A DNA stretch of 53,280 bases from Cylindrotheca closterium (GCA_933822405.4 CAKOGP040000580.1:1-53280); one strand, 5' to 3'. Counted from the stretch's first letter, positions 22,341 to 33,935 are shown. The notes: generated from the sequence alone by a model not told the origin. A program made the numbers and translations.

Positions 22341-22763
22341 TCAACCATGAGAGAGAAGGAAAGTAACTAGGACGTAAGTGGAAAGCGAAGGTATGATAAG
22401 AAAGAGAGGTACTTCAGTAAAAAGAAAAACTAACCGGTACGTGGTTCCTGCCCAGGAGCCCATTTGACGTTTGGAGTCGATTGGACCCAGGTCTTGAAGG
22501 ACTCCTGTTTGCTAGGAGGACGAGATTGGTACACTCGCTTATGGAGATGGAGCAAAGGGCAACGAGTATTCGTGCACTGGAAGTTCCGGAAGAGGAAGTT
22601 GACGCAGGCGGTCTTCTCTACACCGTTGACTTTCCACTTTTGGTCTGGCATCGGTGGCCGTCCGGTGGAAGTGCAGATTAGCATGCCCCTGGTGTTGCTT
22701 TCCTCGTTGCTAGGCTTTGGCTTCTTTGCAGGTGAAGCGACTGTATCTTGCTTGGAGGATGGT

Positions 22764-25700
22764 TGTTGGATATATTAGGATTTTCGAAGTACATATTTGG
22801 AGAAACGAGAAAAAGAGAATGCATGTGAACGATAGAGAAATGATGTCGACTGATACGACTAAAAATGAAGACTGATGTGACTAAAAACATTGAGCGTGGC
22901 GAGTCAGAAAACGGATTATATTTCTATGGAAATCATCCTGTTGATGATGTAAGAAAGCAAGATTCAAGCAAGAGCCAAAGTTGGATACTAATCAAAGTAC
23001 CGACTACAGTGGAAGGTGAAAGGATAAACAGATTGAACTTGCAGCATATCAGGCTGACGTAGAGAGAATTCTGAGAATTTCCACTGAGCTGGAGAGGAAA
23101 GAGTCAAAGTCAAAAGTTGACAGACTATTCTCACTTTTTATAATATATTGCAAGCAACGAGTGAATTGGTTGATAAAGTAGGATCTCTGATTGATCTATA
23201 TACTTCTATATACTGTAAATTAACATACTTAGAAGGCAACAATACCTGGACAGCTAGATCGCAGTCAATTGAAACAGGTAGATTGCAGGCGGCAGTGGAT
23301 CGCTTACTTCTAACACTGATTTGGAAAAAAGAAGAGCCCAAGATGCCATGATGTCTCGGCCATCTCTCTGTCCCTCTATGTTTCACTCTCCCTCTGTCGA
23401 CCACAGGACTAGGGAACTGCAGTCTGTCACGTAGATGGTCGCCACCTTGTTCTGGAACACTGTGCCATTGGGACGCTCTCCATTCACTTGGATCGATACG
23501 CCCAGGGCATTAGTGTTGGATATATTAGGATTTTCGAAGTACATATTTGGAGAAACGAGAAAAAGAGAATGCATGTGAACGATAGAGAAATGATGTCGAC
23601 TGATACGACTAAAAATGAAGACTGATGCGACTAAAAACATTGAGCGTGGCGAGTCAGAAAACGGTTTATATTTCTATGGAAATCATCCTGTTGATGATGT
23701 AAGAAAGCAAGATTCAAGCAAGAGCCAAAGTTGGATACTAATCAAAGTACCGACTACAGTGGAAGATGAACGGATAAACAGATTGAACTTGCAGCATATC
23801 AGGCTGACGTAGAGAGAATTCTGAGAATTTCCACTGAGCTGGAGAGGAAAGAGTCAAAGTCAAAAGTTGACAGACTATTCTCACTTTTTATAATATATTG
23901 CAAGCAACGAGTGAATTGGTTGATAAAGTAGGATCTCTGATTGATCTATATACTTCTATATACTGTAAATTAACATACTTAGAAGGCAACAATACCTGGA
24001 CAGCTAGATCGCAGTCAATTGAAACAGGTAGATTGCAGGCGGCAGTGGATCGCTTACTTCTAACACTGATTTGGAAAAAAGAAGAGCCCAAGATGCCATG
24101 ATGTCTCGGCCATCTCTCTGTCCCTCTATGTTTCACTCTCCCTCTGTCGACCACAGGACTAGGGAACTGCAGTCTGTCACGTAGATGGTCGCCACCTTGT
24201 TCTGGAACACTGTGCCATTGGGACGCTCTCCATTCACTTGGATCGATACGCCCAGGGCATTAGTGTTGGATATATTAGGATTTTCGAAGTACATATTTGG
24301 AGAAACGAGAAAAAGAGAATGCATGTGAACGATAGAGAAATGATGTCGACTGATACGACTAAAAATGAAGACTGATGCGACTAAAAACATTGAGCGTGGC
24401 GAGTCAGAAAACGGTTTATATTTCTATGGAAATCATCCTGTTGATGATGTAAGAAAGCAAGATTCAAGCAAGAGCCAAAGTTGGATACTAATCAAAGTAC
24501 CGACTACAGTGGAAGATGAACGGATAAACAGATTGAACTTGCAGCATATCAGGCTGACGTAGAGAGAATTCTGAGAATTTCCACTGAGCTGGAGAGGAAA
24601 GAGTCAAAGTCAAAAGTTGACAGACTATTCTCACTTTTTATAATATATTGCAAGCAACGAGTGAATTGGTTGATAAAGTAGGATCTCTGATTGATCTATA
24701 TACTTCTATATACTGTAAATTAACATACTTAGAAGGCAACAATACCTGGACAGCTAGATCGCAGTCAATTGAAACAGGTAGATTGCAGGCGGCAGTGGAT
24801 CGCTTACTTCTAACACTGATTTGGAAAAAAGAAGAGCCCAAGATGCCATGATGTCTCGGCCATCTCTCTGTCCCTCTATGTTTCACTCTCCCTCTGTCGA
24901 CCACAGGACTAGGGAACTGCAGTCTGTCACGTAGATGGTCGCCACCTTGTTCTGGAACACTGTGCCATTGGGACGCTCTCCATTCACTTGGATCGATACG
25001 CCCAGGGCATTAGTGTTGGATATATTAGGATTTTCGAAGTACATATTTGGAGAAACGAGAAAAAGAGAATGCATGTGAACGATAGAGAAATGATGTCGAC
25101 TGATACGACTAAAAATGAAGACTGATGCGACTAAAAACATTGAGCGTGGCGAGTCAGAAAACGGTTTATATTTCTATGGAAATCATCCTGTTGATGATGT
25201 AAGAAAGCAAGATTCAAGCAAGAGCCAAAGTTGGATACTAATCAAAGTACCGACTACAGTGGAAGATGAACGGATAAACAGATTGAACTTGCAGCATATC
25301 AGGCTGACGTAGAGAGAATTCTGAGAATTTCCACTGAGCTGGAGAGGAAAGAGTCAAAGTCAAAAGTTGACAGACTATTCTCACTTTTTATAATATATTG
25401 CAAGCAACGAGTGAATTGGTTGATAAAGTAGGATCTCTGATTGATCTATATACTTCTATATACTGTAAATTAACATACTTAGAAGGCAACAATACCTGGA
25501 CAGCTAGATCGCAGTCAATTGAAACAGGTAGATTGCAGGCGGCAGTGGATCGCTTACTTCTAACACTGATTTGGAAAAAAGAAGAGCCCAAGATGCCATG
25601 ATGTCTCGGCCATCTCTCTGTCCCTCTATGTTTCACTCTCCCTCTGTCGACCACAGGACTAGGGAACTGCAGTCTGTCACGTAGATGGTCGCCACCTTGT

Positions 25701-26513
25701 TCTGGAACACTGTGCCATTGGGACGCTCTCCATTCACTTGGATCGATACGCCCAGGGCATTAGTGTTGGATATATTAGGATTTTCGAAGTACATATTTGG
25801 AGAAACGAGAAAAAGAGAATGCATGTGAACGATAGAGAAATGATGTCGACTGATACGACTAAAAATGAAGACTGATGCGACTAAAAACATTGAGCGTGGC
25901 GAGTCAGAAAACGGTTTATATTTCTATGGAAATCATCCTGTTGATGATGTAAGAAAGCAAGATTCAAGCAAGAGCCAAAGTTGGATACTAATCAAAGTAC
26001 CGACTACAGTGGAAGATGAACGGATAAACAGATTGAACTTGCAGCATATCAGGCTGACGTAGAGAGAATTCTGAGAATTTCCACTGAGCTGGAGAGGAAA
26101 GAGTCAAAGTCAAAAGTTGACAGACTATTCTCACTTTTTATAATATATTGCAAGCAACGAGTGAATTGGTTGATAAAGTAGGATCTCTGATTGATCTATA
26201 TACTTCTATATACTGTAAATTAACATACTTAGAAGGCAACAATACCTGGACAGCTAGATCGCAGTCAATTGAAACAGGTAGATTGCAGGCGGCAGTGGAT
26301 CGCTTACTTCTAACACTGATTTGGAAAAAAGAAGAGCCCAAGATGCCATGATGTCTCGGCCATCTCTCTGTCCCTCTATGTTTCACTCTCCCTCTGTCGA
26401 CCACAGGACTAGGGAACTGCAGTCTGTCACGTAGATGGTCGCCACCTTGTTCTGGAACACTGTGCCATTGGGACGCTCTCCATTCACTTGGATCGATACG
26501 CCCAGGGCATTAG
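22764..26513. repeat. Five 750-bp units: LTR type A (552 bp) plus 198-bp spacer A
   Basis: Each unit has an LTR-like part (22764-23315 in the first) ending ACTTCTAACA, then a 198-bp spacer (23316-23513). Units 2 to 5 look identical by eye. Unit 1 differs at a few bases, for example GATGTGACT for GATGCGACT. Spacer A read on the minus strand has an open, protein-like stretch (ALGVSIQVNGERPNGTVF). Part of spacer A recurs at 31207-31258. Confidence 0.85.
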
Positions 26514-28241
26514 TGTTGGATATATTAGGATTTTCGAAGTACATATTTGGAGAAACGAGAAAAAGAGAATGCATGTGAACGATAGAGAAATGATGTCGAC
26601 TGATACGACTAAAAATGAAGACTGATGCGACTAAAAACATTGAGCGTGGCGAGTCAGAAAACGGTTTATATTTCTATGGAAATCATCCTGTTGATGATGT
26701 AAGAAAGCAAGATTCAAGCAAGAGCCAAAGTTGGATACTAATCAAAGTACCGACTACAGTGGAAGATGAACGGATAAACAGATTGAACTTGCAGCATATC
26801 AGGCTGACGTAGAGAGAATTCTGAGAATTTCCACTGAGCTGGAGAAGAAAGAGTCAAAGTCAAAAGTTGACAGACTATTCTCACTTTTTATAATATATTG
26901 CAAGCAACGAGTGAATTGGTTGATAAAGTAGGATCTTTGATTGATCTATATACTTCTATATACTGTAAGTTCATATACTTAGAAGGCAACAATACCTGGA
27001 CTTGTGGGCTTGGACTAACAAACGTCTGAGCGCCACGAAAGTCCCAGACTGAATCCTGCGGGAGTTCAGTGCGTGGGTTTTGTACCGGCTGTTGGATATA
27101 TTAGGATTTTCAAAGTACATATTTGGAGAAACGAGAAAAAGAGAATGCATGTGAACGATAGAGAAATGATTTCGACTGATAGGACTAAAAATGAAGACTG
27201 ATGCGACTAAAGACATCGAGCATGGCGAGTCAGAAAACGGATTATATTTCTATGGAAATCATCCTGTTGATGATGTAAGAAAGCAAGATTCAAGCAAGAG
27301 CCAAAGTTGGATACTAATCAAAGTACCGACTACAGTGGAAGGTGAACGGATAAACAGATTGAACTTGCAGCATATCAGGCAGACGTAGAGAGAATTCTGA
27401 GAATTTCCACTGAGCTGGAGAAGAAAGAGTCAAAGTCAAAAGTTGACAGACTATTCTCACTTTTTATAATATATTGCAAGCAACGAGTGAATTGGTTGAT
27501 AAAGTAGGATCTTTGATTGATCTATATACTTCTATATACTGTAAGTTCATATACTTAGAAGGCAACAATACCTGGACTTGTGGGCTTGGACTAACAAACG
27601 TCTGAGCGCCACGAAAGTCCCAGACTGAATCCTGCGGGAGTTCAGTGCGTGGGTTTTGTACCGGCTGTTGGATATATTAGGATTTTCAAAGTACATATTT
27701 GGAGAAACGAGAAAAAGAGAATGCATGTGAACGATAGAGAAATGATTTCGACTGATAGGACTAAAAATGAAGACTGATGCGACTAAAGACATCGAGCATG
27801 GCGAGTCAGAAAACGGATTATATTTCTATGGAAATCATCCTGTTGATGATGTAAGAAAGCAAGATTCAAGCAAGAGCCAAAGTTGGATACTAATCAAAGT
27901 ACCGACTACAGTGGAAGGTGAACGGATAAACAGATTGAACTTGCAGCATATCAGGCAGACGTAGAGAGAATTCTGAGAATTTCCACTGAGCTGGAGAAGA
28001 AAGAGTCAAAGTCAAAAGTTGACAGACTATTCTCACTTTTTATAATATATTGCAAGCAACGAGTGAATTGGTTGATAAAGTAGGATCTTTGATTGATCTA
28101 TATACTTCTATATACTGTAAGTTCATATACTTAGAAGGCAACAATACCTGGACTTGTGGGCTTGGACTAACAAACGTCTGAGCGCCACGAAAGTCCCAGA
28201 CTGAATCCTGCGGGAGTTCAGTGCGTGGGTTTTGTACCGGC
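26514..28241. repeat. Three 576-bp units: LTR type B (507 bp) plus 69-bp spacer B
   Basis: These units share the first roughly 490 bp with type A, but after AACAATACCTGGAC they switch to TTGTGGGCTTGGACTAACA. They are followed by a 69-bp spacer (27021-27089 in the first) unrelated to spacer A. The three copies look nearly identical. Confidence 0.85.
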
Positions 28242-28792
28242 TGTTGGATATATTAGGATTTTCAAAGTACATATTTGGAGAAACGAGAAAAAGAGAATGC
28301 ATGTGAACGATAGAGAAATGATTTCGACTGATAGGACTAAAAATGAAGACTGATGCGACTAAAGACATCGAGCATGGCGAGTCAGAAAACGGATTATATT
28401 TCTATGGAAATCATCCTGTTGATGATGTAAGAAAGCAAGATTCAAGCAAGAGCCAAAGTTGGATACTAATCAAAGTACCGACTACAGTGGAAGGTGAACG
28501 GATAAAGAGATTGAACTTGCAGCATATCAGGCTGACGTAGAGAGAATTCTGAGAATTTCCACTGAGCTGGAGAGGAAAGAGTCAAAGTCAAATGTTGACA
28601 GATTATTCTCACTTTTTATAATATATTGCAAGCAACGAGTGAATTGGTTGATAAAGTAGGATCTTTGATTGATCTATATACTTCTATATACTGTAAGTTC
28701 ATATACTTAGAAGGCAACAATACCTGGACAGCTAAATTGCAGTCAATTGAACAGGTAGATTGCAGGCGGCAGTGGATCGCTTACTTCTAACA
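28242..28792. repeat. Terminal LTR-like unit of the array, with type A end
   Basis: This 551-bp unit starts like a type B neighbour (GGATCTTTG, AAGTTCATAT variants) but ends with the type A sequence ACTTCTAACA, followed directly by the ATGGT target duplication. It is a mosaic of the two unit types. Confidence 0.8.
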
Positions 28793-30679
28793 ATGGTGAC
28801 TCGGAGGACCGTTTGCCAGAAGATGAAGCGTCGGGGGCCTCGGTGGAAGAAATCAGGGCACTCAGGGCGGATGTCCTGGGATAGTTGGGGCGGCGACAAT
28901 TTCGCAGTCCTTCGTCAATCTTGTCCAGCAGGAGCTGTGTCTGGGCTCTTGCGCCAGAGAAGAGTTCAGCACGTTGAATGGTGCCCAGTGGTCGTGCTTT
29001 GGCGTGGAGAGTGAAGTCCTTGGCCTCAGAGGCAATGACCTGGAAAACGGTTTGGAGGTCATGGAGGATGTGGACAGCGACACCCGTGAGGTCGATCACA
29101 TGCTGCCACTGGACGGCGTCAGGACTGGACGGCGTCAGGTCAAGGCAACCATAACCGTGTCGAACTGTTCCACCATGAAGGGTGTGTTGTTGGACATGGA
29201 GAAATTTTCGGTTGCGAAGTCAGCAAGTTGTGCTACATTGGAGATGGTGCTCTTGATGTCGGCAATGGAGGTGCAGCGACCCTTGGAGTACAATTTTGTC
29301 TTCTTGGAGGCCCTTTTGGTGACATGCTCACCCATGTCTTCTTGCATACAGGCTTCTTCATCTTTGTTAATATGCGAGGCTAAGTCCTTGTCGGTCCTGT
29401 CGGTAGGGAGGAACTGAAGGAGACTGAAGCAGGACAGTGCATCGGATGGGTTCATTACCAGAGGTCTGGTGGTAAAGCTGGCTCCTTGGATCGCCGCCAT
29501 CCCAGCTGCCTGGATGCGATGGACATCCCAGTCGAAGAGAGCATGGTAAGCATTGCGGGTAGGTTGGAGCCCTTTAATGGATTGCTCAAAGGCTTTGTGG
29601 AAGAAACGAAGGGCAAGTTGGGGTTTTGCCTTCAAAATGGTCTTCCAAGCGGACGAACAATCAGCCAGTACGTATTCAACACTCCCATCCGGGTGAGTGA
29701 TGAAATGGCCAAAGAGTATTCGCCAGGACAGTAGGACTCGCTCTTGAGCTTCGGTTGCCGCGTCGTTGGTGGCCGTAGTCTTTGATGCCAAAATTGCCTC
29801 CTTGATGATACTGGCGTGGTCGATTGGTTGGGCAGCCCCGGTAGGAACACTTGGTTCGGCAGAGACATCGGTGTGGGCACGGGAGAGCGCATCGACCTTA
29901 CTGTTGAAGCTCGCAATGTACTTGTAAAAGGACTCAGAGCCGGTCCGGGCGTCGCGAAACTCGTACCCAGATGCTGTGGAGAGAGTATTCTCGGAGATTG
30001 CAGCTAGCTGCTCGTTGACAATAAAGTGGTTCAGTGGGATAGAAGTCCTGCCCACGAGTGTCTCGTCGACAAAAAGGCTTCTTCCCATCGTATTCATGAA
30101 GAGAAAGGCATGAACTTCGACCCATAGACGTTTGTGAGGCGAAAGGGCTAGAAGAACTTCTTCAGGGACGTCTTGGGTAAGGTCCAGATCCGGTGGCATC
30201 TTGCTACCTGGAACAAGAGGGCAGAAAACCGAGACAGCACAGAAGGTTGGTGATTCGACTGTGAAGTCGATTTCTTCAGGTAAGTCTGCGTCGTTGGCGT
30301 TCTTGGCGTTGCTCGGGTGGTACTGGGTGTCCTTCAGCAAAGGGACGCAGCACGAGACGGCGCGGCCATTGTTGCCCACCCCGATCACCCGTTTGGAGAG
30401 TTCGTCGGGGTCAATGGTCACGGGGATCGCTTGGGCAAGGTCGTCTCGAAGGGAGGCGAAGATACCGGCCGACATTCCATTGTCAAGGATAACCTCTTTT
30501 GGGATGGTAACGACCGTGAGCTTTCCTTGAGGGTCGAAGAACATCAAACCAGGTGCCGAGGTGACAGCAGTGGCATGATCAGACATGCTGGACGAGCCAT
30601 GGAAAACGTTCTTCAAGAGGGCATCGGAGTCCGCATCGGTGGGGAGGGACTTGATAGAAGAGTATGAAGGGAATCGCAT

Positions 30680-31557
30680 TGCGGATGATGGTGTCGATCA
30701 ATTGGTCGTAAAAAATCCGAGATCAGAAATTTATGAGGAGGGACGAGATTGGGCAAGATATTGTAGGTGTGTGGAGGTTGGTATGGAATATACTGCAGTG
30801 CAGGGACAGAGAAGTGGCGTGTCAGCAAGTGAAGATTGAAGTGTGAATGGGAAATAAAAAGGGAAGAAAAGTTTTCAATCTGGGAAGGAAAAGTTTTTGT
30901 TTTATGGGCAGGAAATATATATAACTGATGCATTAATCGTATTAAAACTATCTCAAGTTTCTAGATTGCCGTTAACGGCTGTCATGGCCATTTACCATAC
31001 GGAGGTGAGTCCAGTACTGTTGAACCAGTGTGAGGCATCCAATCCCAAAGAAGTTGCTCTCATCGGATATTACATTGCACCCTTGCACATGTAGAAACGA
31101 TCTTGCCACTCGGGGCGGCGTATTTTTATTTTGTTTTTTGAGTTTTTTGAAGGTGTTGGTGGGCATGATTGTGTAGCAGGTGGGAAGCCAATTGTTCTTG
31201 CGCCCTAATGCTGGGCGTATCGATCCAAGTGAATGGAGAGCGTCCCAATGGCACAGTGTTCTTTTTATGGGCAGGAAATGCTCTTCGAAGGCGCTCGGGG
31301 GGTTAGTGGTTAGTGATAGAACTGTAATATATAAACACTAGAAGATGTAAAAACCATATTCAGGCAAGGGATATCCAGCTTGGAGAGGGAAAGGATGAGA
31401 GTCGCAAAGGGAAAAGGAGGCCGAGAACGAAGAAGACAAGAAAGGCTCGGATCCGAGTTCGGCTTTAAAATAGTTATTAAAACAGACGGCTCAAGCACGC
31501 AGAGCGAAAACAGTTGTTTATAGAAATATATTGCGGCTAGAGGGGCAATATGTAGAC
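30680..31557. other. Flank of the DIRS element with fragments of repeats
   Basis: The first 200 bp upstream of gag are purine-rich and may be element 5' DNA. TTTATGGGCAGGAAAT occurs at about 30901 and again at about 31265. 31207-31258 is a fragment of spacer A from the LTR array. No gene is supported here. Confidence 0.5.
31207..31258 (-). repeat. Fragment of LTR-array spacer A outside the array
   Basis: From GCTGGGCGTATCGATCCAAG to CAATGGCACAGTGTTC, this is the reverse complement of about 52 bp of the spacer seen at 23458-23503, nearly exact. It lies on the other side of the gag gene, about 2.4 kb from the array edge. Confidence 0.8.
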
Positions 31558-31893
31558 CTCAACGGAGGATTGTCAGATAACCTCGACAGAGGACCCCGAC
31601 ATAGGAATTTGATGTTAACCGCAGCGGAGGACCTTGACGGAGGATTTGGGAACCTCGATGGAGGACCTCGACGGAGGATTTGATGTTAACCTCGATGGAG
31701 GACCTTGACGGAGGATTTTGTAACCTTGACGGAGGACCTCGACGGAGGATTTTGTAACCTTGACGGAGGACCTCGAAGGAGGATTTGTAACCTTGACGGA
31801 GGACCTCGACGGAGGATTTGTAACCTTGACGGAGGACCTCAACGGAGGATTTTTGTTAACCTCGACGGAGGACCTCGACGGAGGATTTTGATA
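31558..31893. repeat. Minisatellite of GACGGAGGA units
   Basis: The region is built from the word CCTCGACGGAGGA alternating with TTTGTAACCTTGACGGAGGA, in higher-order units of about 34-37 bp with small variants (GATGTTAACC, TTTTGTTAACC). Both strands stay open over it, giving repetitive frames (on the plus strand, LDGGPRRRICN). That is a repeat effect; I do not call a gene. Confidence 0.85.
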
Positions 31894-31926
31894 AAAGCGG
31901 TGGGATGTAGACAAAAGCAAAAGCAA

Positions 31927-32161
31927 AAAAGCTGACGGTCTTGACCGAGCAGCTAAGCTCCTTCTATCGTCTCCATCATCCCACAAGCTCCCATTGCGAA
32001 CAATGTCTTCTCCAAATCTTCCGTCCTCTTCGTCGGCACTCTTCGCTCCATCCGCCAACCGTGTACTTCACTGAAGCGACGCGCCATAATCGACACGACG
32101 GAAATTGAGACTAAGGAAGAGCTAGAAACGCCCATACGTCTCCCGTCTTGCCGATCTATCA
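31927..32161 (-). repeat. Dispersed repeat half A, solo copy
   Basis: From AAGCTGACGGTCTTGACCGA to CTCCCGTCTTGCCGATC, this matches the reverse complement of 47325-47562 and 47865-48101 at high identity. The B half is missing here. Confidence 0.85.
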
Positions 32162-33361
32162 TCTGTGACAATATACCTTGTGTCAAGGCACACAGTTCAA
32201 TAATACCATCATTCTGTTTTCACAAGTCGATAGTAACAATATGACAGAGGGTGTAGATGGGTGCAGATTGCTTCAATAGTGGAGTGTAAGGTATTTGGAA
32301 TTCGATTTGGTCTGGATGACAAGTTGGTGTCAATTTTTTGGTTTGAAATGGGAAAATGAGCGATCTGGGGGCGTAACCAACCCTTTCAAATACTCTACAT
32401 GTTGTAGAATGCATTGCCTTGCTAATGGAAGTAATTTCTGCAACTTTGGGACATCAAGAAATGATCTATGGGGTGGGAGTGGGGTCAATCCGATGAATAC
32501 GGAAATTTCGTCGAAACACGATTCGGTCAAAAAAGAAAATTAAATCTCGTGGCTCGAGAACATCACCTGAGAACCCAAATTTTTGAACCAAGCTTCCACT
32601 ATATTAAGGTAATAGGTGTGTAAAATTGTCCCCAAAATTGAACACAAATCACATCCGTTGAATAGCTTAATGATGGAATTAGACAGTACTCGGCCCTGAT
32701 CAGGGCCGTCTGATCCCCGATGGGTTAAACAATTAACGGACATTTCAATTGCGTGCGTTGCACGTTGTGGTGCGTTCCCGTAAGTAGCACCAATCTTACA
32801 GAGACCAGGCATAGAAAAAGGCTCATGGAAGAAATACCCACCCTTTTCTACGATGTTGACAACAAGTAAAACAGCTCACCAGAAACTGTATCTTCATTCC
32901 GTAAATCATGAGCGACATCGTTGGTTGTCCTACTCAGTTTACCAGGAAGAGTGGTATTGGCAAGTTAGGCCTGCAGTATTGCCGATGTAGCAAACCTGAC
33001 AAACATGGGTCATTGTATCCAAAATGCGTTTAACATTGAATAGTGTGACTCCTCTGATCAATTTCATAGGACCATTATTGTCGAAATACAAATCACGACC
33101 AACTATGCTATCATGCGGACACAAGAATGCTTTGTAGAGGTTAACAAGCACTGCGTCCAAAGCACAATCTAGTTGCTGCCGAGAAATTCTATTACAGCTT
33201 TTCAAACCAGATCATGCTTTAGCAGCCTTACAGAATTGATGGAGTACCACTAGGTACCGTACTTTGTGTGTGCAATCTCTCAAATCTTATAGATCAATTA
33301 TCCATTGCGATTTTAACGTGCACTGAGGGCTTCACTGAAATGTGCGAGTAATACTCTTCCG
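32162..33361. other. 1.2-kb intergenic region; partial family C repeat
   Basis: A partial GCGTCA-family copy lies at about 32725-32785, sharing AATTAACGGACATTT and GCGTGCGTTGCACGTTG with 17084-17140 in reverse. A hairpin-like GGCCCTGATCAGGGCC is at 32692-32707. An 88-codon minus-strand frame at 32939-33205 has a plausible residue mix but no motif I recognise, and I leave it uncalled. Confidence 0.5.
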
Positions 33362-33829
33362 CTACTCGGCAACAGAACCGCCAGGAATCACGGCAGCAAC
33401 ATCCAAGCCCCTCATGTAAGAGAGTTTTGTTCCGTCCGAAAGTTCTTCGTCTTTTGGACCAATTCCCCACGGTTGTTTGGCGATTACAAGATCTCCAGGC
33501 TTGAGGTTGTCCAAGTTCGGTGCAACAGATCCATTTTCTTCCTCTCTTCCGGGCCCAACACTAAGAACTTTACACAAGTGCAAACGGGGCAAGTCTTCGT
33601 CAGGCACATAGAGGCGTCCGTCTTCAGTATCTTGAGGAGCTTTGCGCTTTTGGAGTCTCTCAACAAGAACCATATCGTAGCAGCATGCATATTGTTTTGC
33701 TTTTTCGTCATCAAGAATCAGTCTGCCGACGCCAGCACCGCCACCGTACGATGGTTTTGGCTGAGGAAATGCCAGAGCTGTAAGTGACAAAGAAACTATC
33801 AGCAGGACAGCTCGAAGTGTGGAAGTCAT
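33362..33829 (-). CDS. Plastid-targeted GroES/cpn10-like co-chaperonin
   Basis: A single exon of 155 residues. The start is ATG 33829 because it gives a signal peptide (MTSTLRAVLLIVSLSLTALA) ending ALA|F21, the diatom plastid import site; an upstream in-frame ATG at 33928 would bury it. The mature part is a cpn10 fold: YDMVLVERLQKRK, then a mobile-loop region (APQDTEDGRLYVPD), CKVLSVGPGRE, LKPGDLVIAKQPWG and a C-terminal MRGLDVAAVI. Co-chaperonins cap the Cpn60 barrel during folding of plastid proteins such as Rubisco. The mobile loop differs from GroES (no clear GGIVLT-like IVL triplet), so partner specificity may differ. It is transcribed divergently from the lumen protein gene, sharing a 218-bp promoter. 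Confidence 0.8.
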   Translation of the reverse strand: MTSTLRAVLLIVSLSLTALAFPQPKPSYGGGAGVGRLILDDEKAKQYACCYDMVLVERLQKRKAPQDTEDGRLYVPDEDLPRLHLCKVLSVGPGREEENGSVAPNLDNLKPGDLVIAKQPWGIGPKDEELSDGTKLSYMRGLDVAAVIPGGSVAE

Positions 33830-33935
33830 AGTAGAAACGATATTTTGATGGAAATAGAAAGCGATATTTTGATTACGGTTCGTACAGTTTGAAGTTTGTT
33901 GATGGCTCATTTTGAACGGATGGAACACGGACGAG

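Larger units (their letters stand above)
22764..28792. mobile_element. Tandem array of nine LTR-like units nested in the DIRS gag gene, with 5-bp target duplication
   Basis: Nine units begin with TGTTGGATATATTAGG, at 22764, 23514, 24264, 25014, 25764, 26514, 27090, 27666 and 28242. Spacing is 750 bp five times, then 576 bp three times. The last unit ends TTCTAACA at 28792. The ends TGTT...AACA are typical of LTRs. ATGGT occurs at 22759-22763 and again at 28793-28797, so the array behaves as one insertion with a 5-bp target duplication. A TATA-like TTTTTATAATATATTGCAAG lies in each unit on the plus strand. No integrase or RT is present between units. Short frames of 65-88 codons recurring in every unit are by-products of the repeats, not genes. 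Confidence 0.85.
18491..30679 (-). mobile_element. Degenerate DIRS-type retroelement (gag, RT/RNase H, tyrosine recombinase), interrupted by an LTR array
   Basis: On the minus strand the order is gag (30679 to 22430), reverse transcriptase/RNase H (22340 to 19597) and tyrosine recombinase (19759 to 18491, overlapping RT). A tyrosine recombinase in place of a DDE integrase is the hallmark of DIRS-like elements. The terminal repeats expected for DIRS could not be located by eye, so the coordinates cover the coding part only. Removing the 22764-28792 insertion leaves about 6.2 kb, normal for the family. At least three coding lesions are visible, so this copy looks dead. Confidence 0.85.
22430..30679 (-). 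pseudogene. DIRS gag-like gene, broken by a frameshift and by a 6.03-kb insertion
   Basis: The first part runs from ATG 30679 to a stop at 29137-29135. A second frame continues from about 29150 to 28793 (VIDLTGVAVHILHDLQ to KRSSESP). The last part reads 22758 to 22430 (SSKQDTVASPAKK to EPRTG). Joining the two sides of the insertion across one copy of its ATGGT target duplication keeps the codon phase exactly (TCA CCA T|CC TCC), proving they were one gene. The C-terminal part holds C-x9-C-x4-C-x3-H around CVNFLFRNFQCTNTRCPLLH, probably the nucleic-acid-binding knuckle. The rest has no motif I can name. The gag role is inferred from position and the finger. Confidence 0.75.

Noticed and set aside
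22764..28792. Repeated 65- to 88-codon open frames in every unit of the array
   Set aside because: They recur only because the DNA repeats, overlap on both strands, lack motifs and sit within LTR-like sequence.
22764..28792. Regular repeats as a CRISPR array
   Set aside because: Units are 576-750 bp with LTR-type ends in a eukaryotic genome; no short repeat-spacer pattern.
31615..32058. 147-codon frame over the minisatellite
   Set aside because: It is generated by the repeat word and runs into a dispersed repeat.
32939..33205. 88-codon minus-strand frame
   Set aside because: Residue mix is plausible but there is no motif, partner exon or support.
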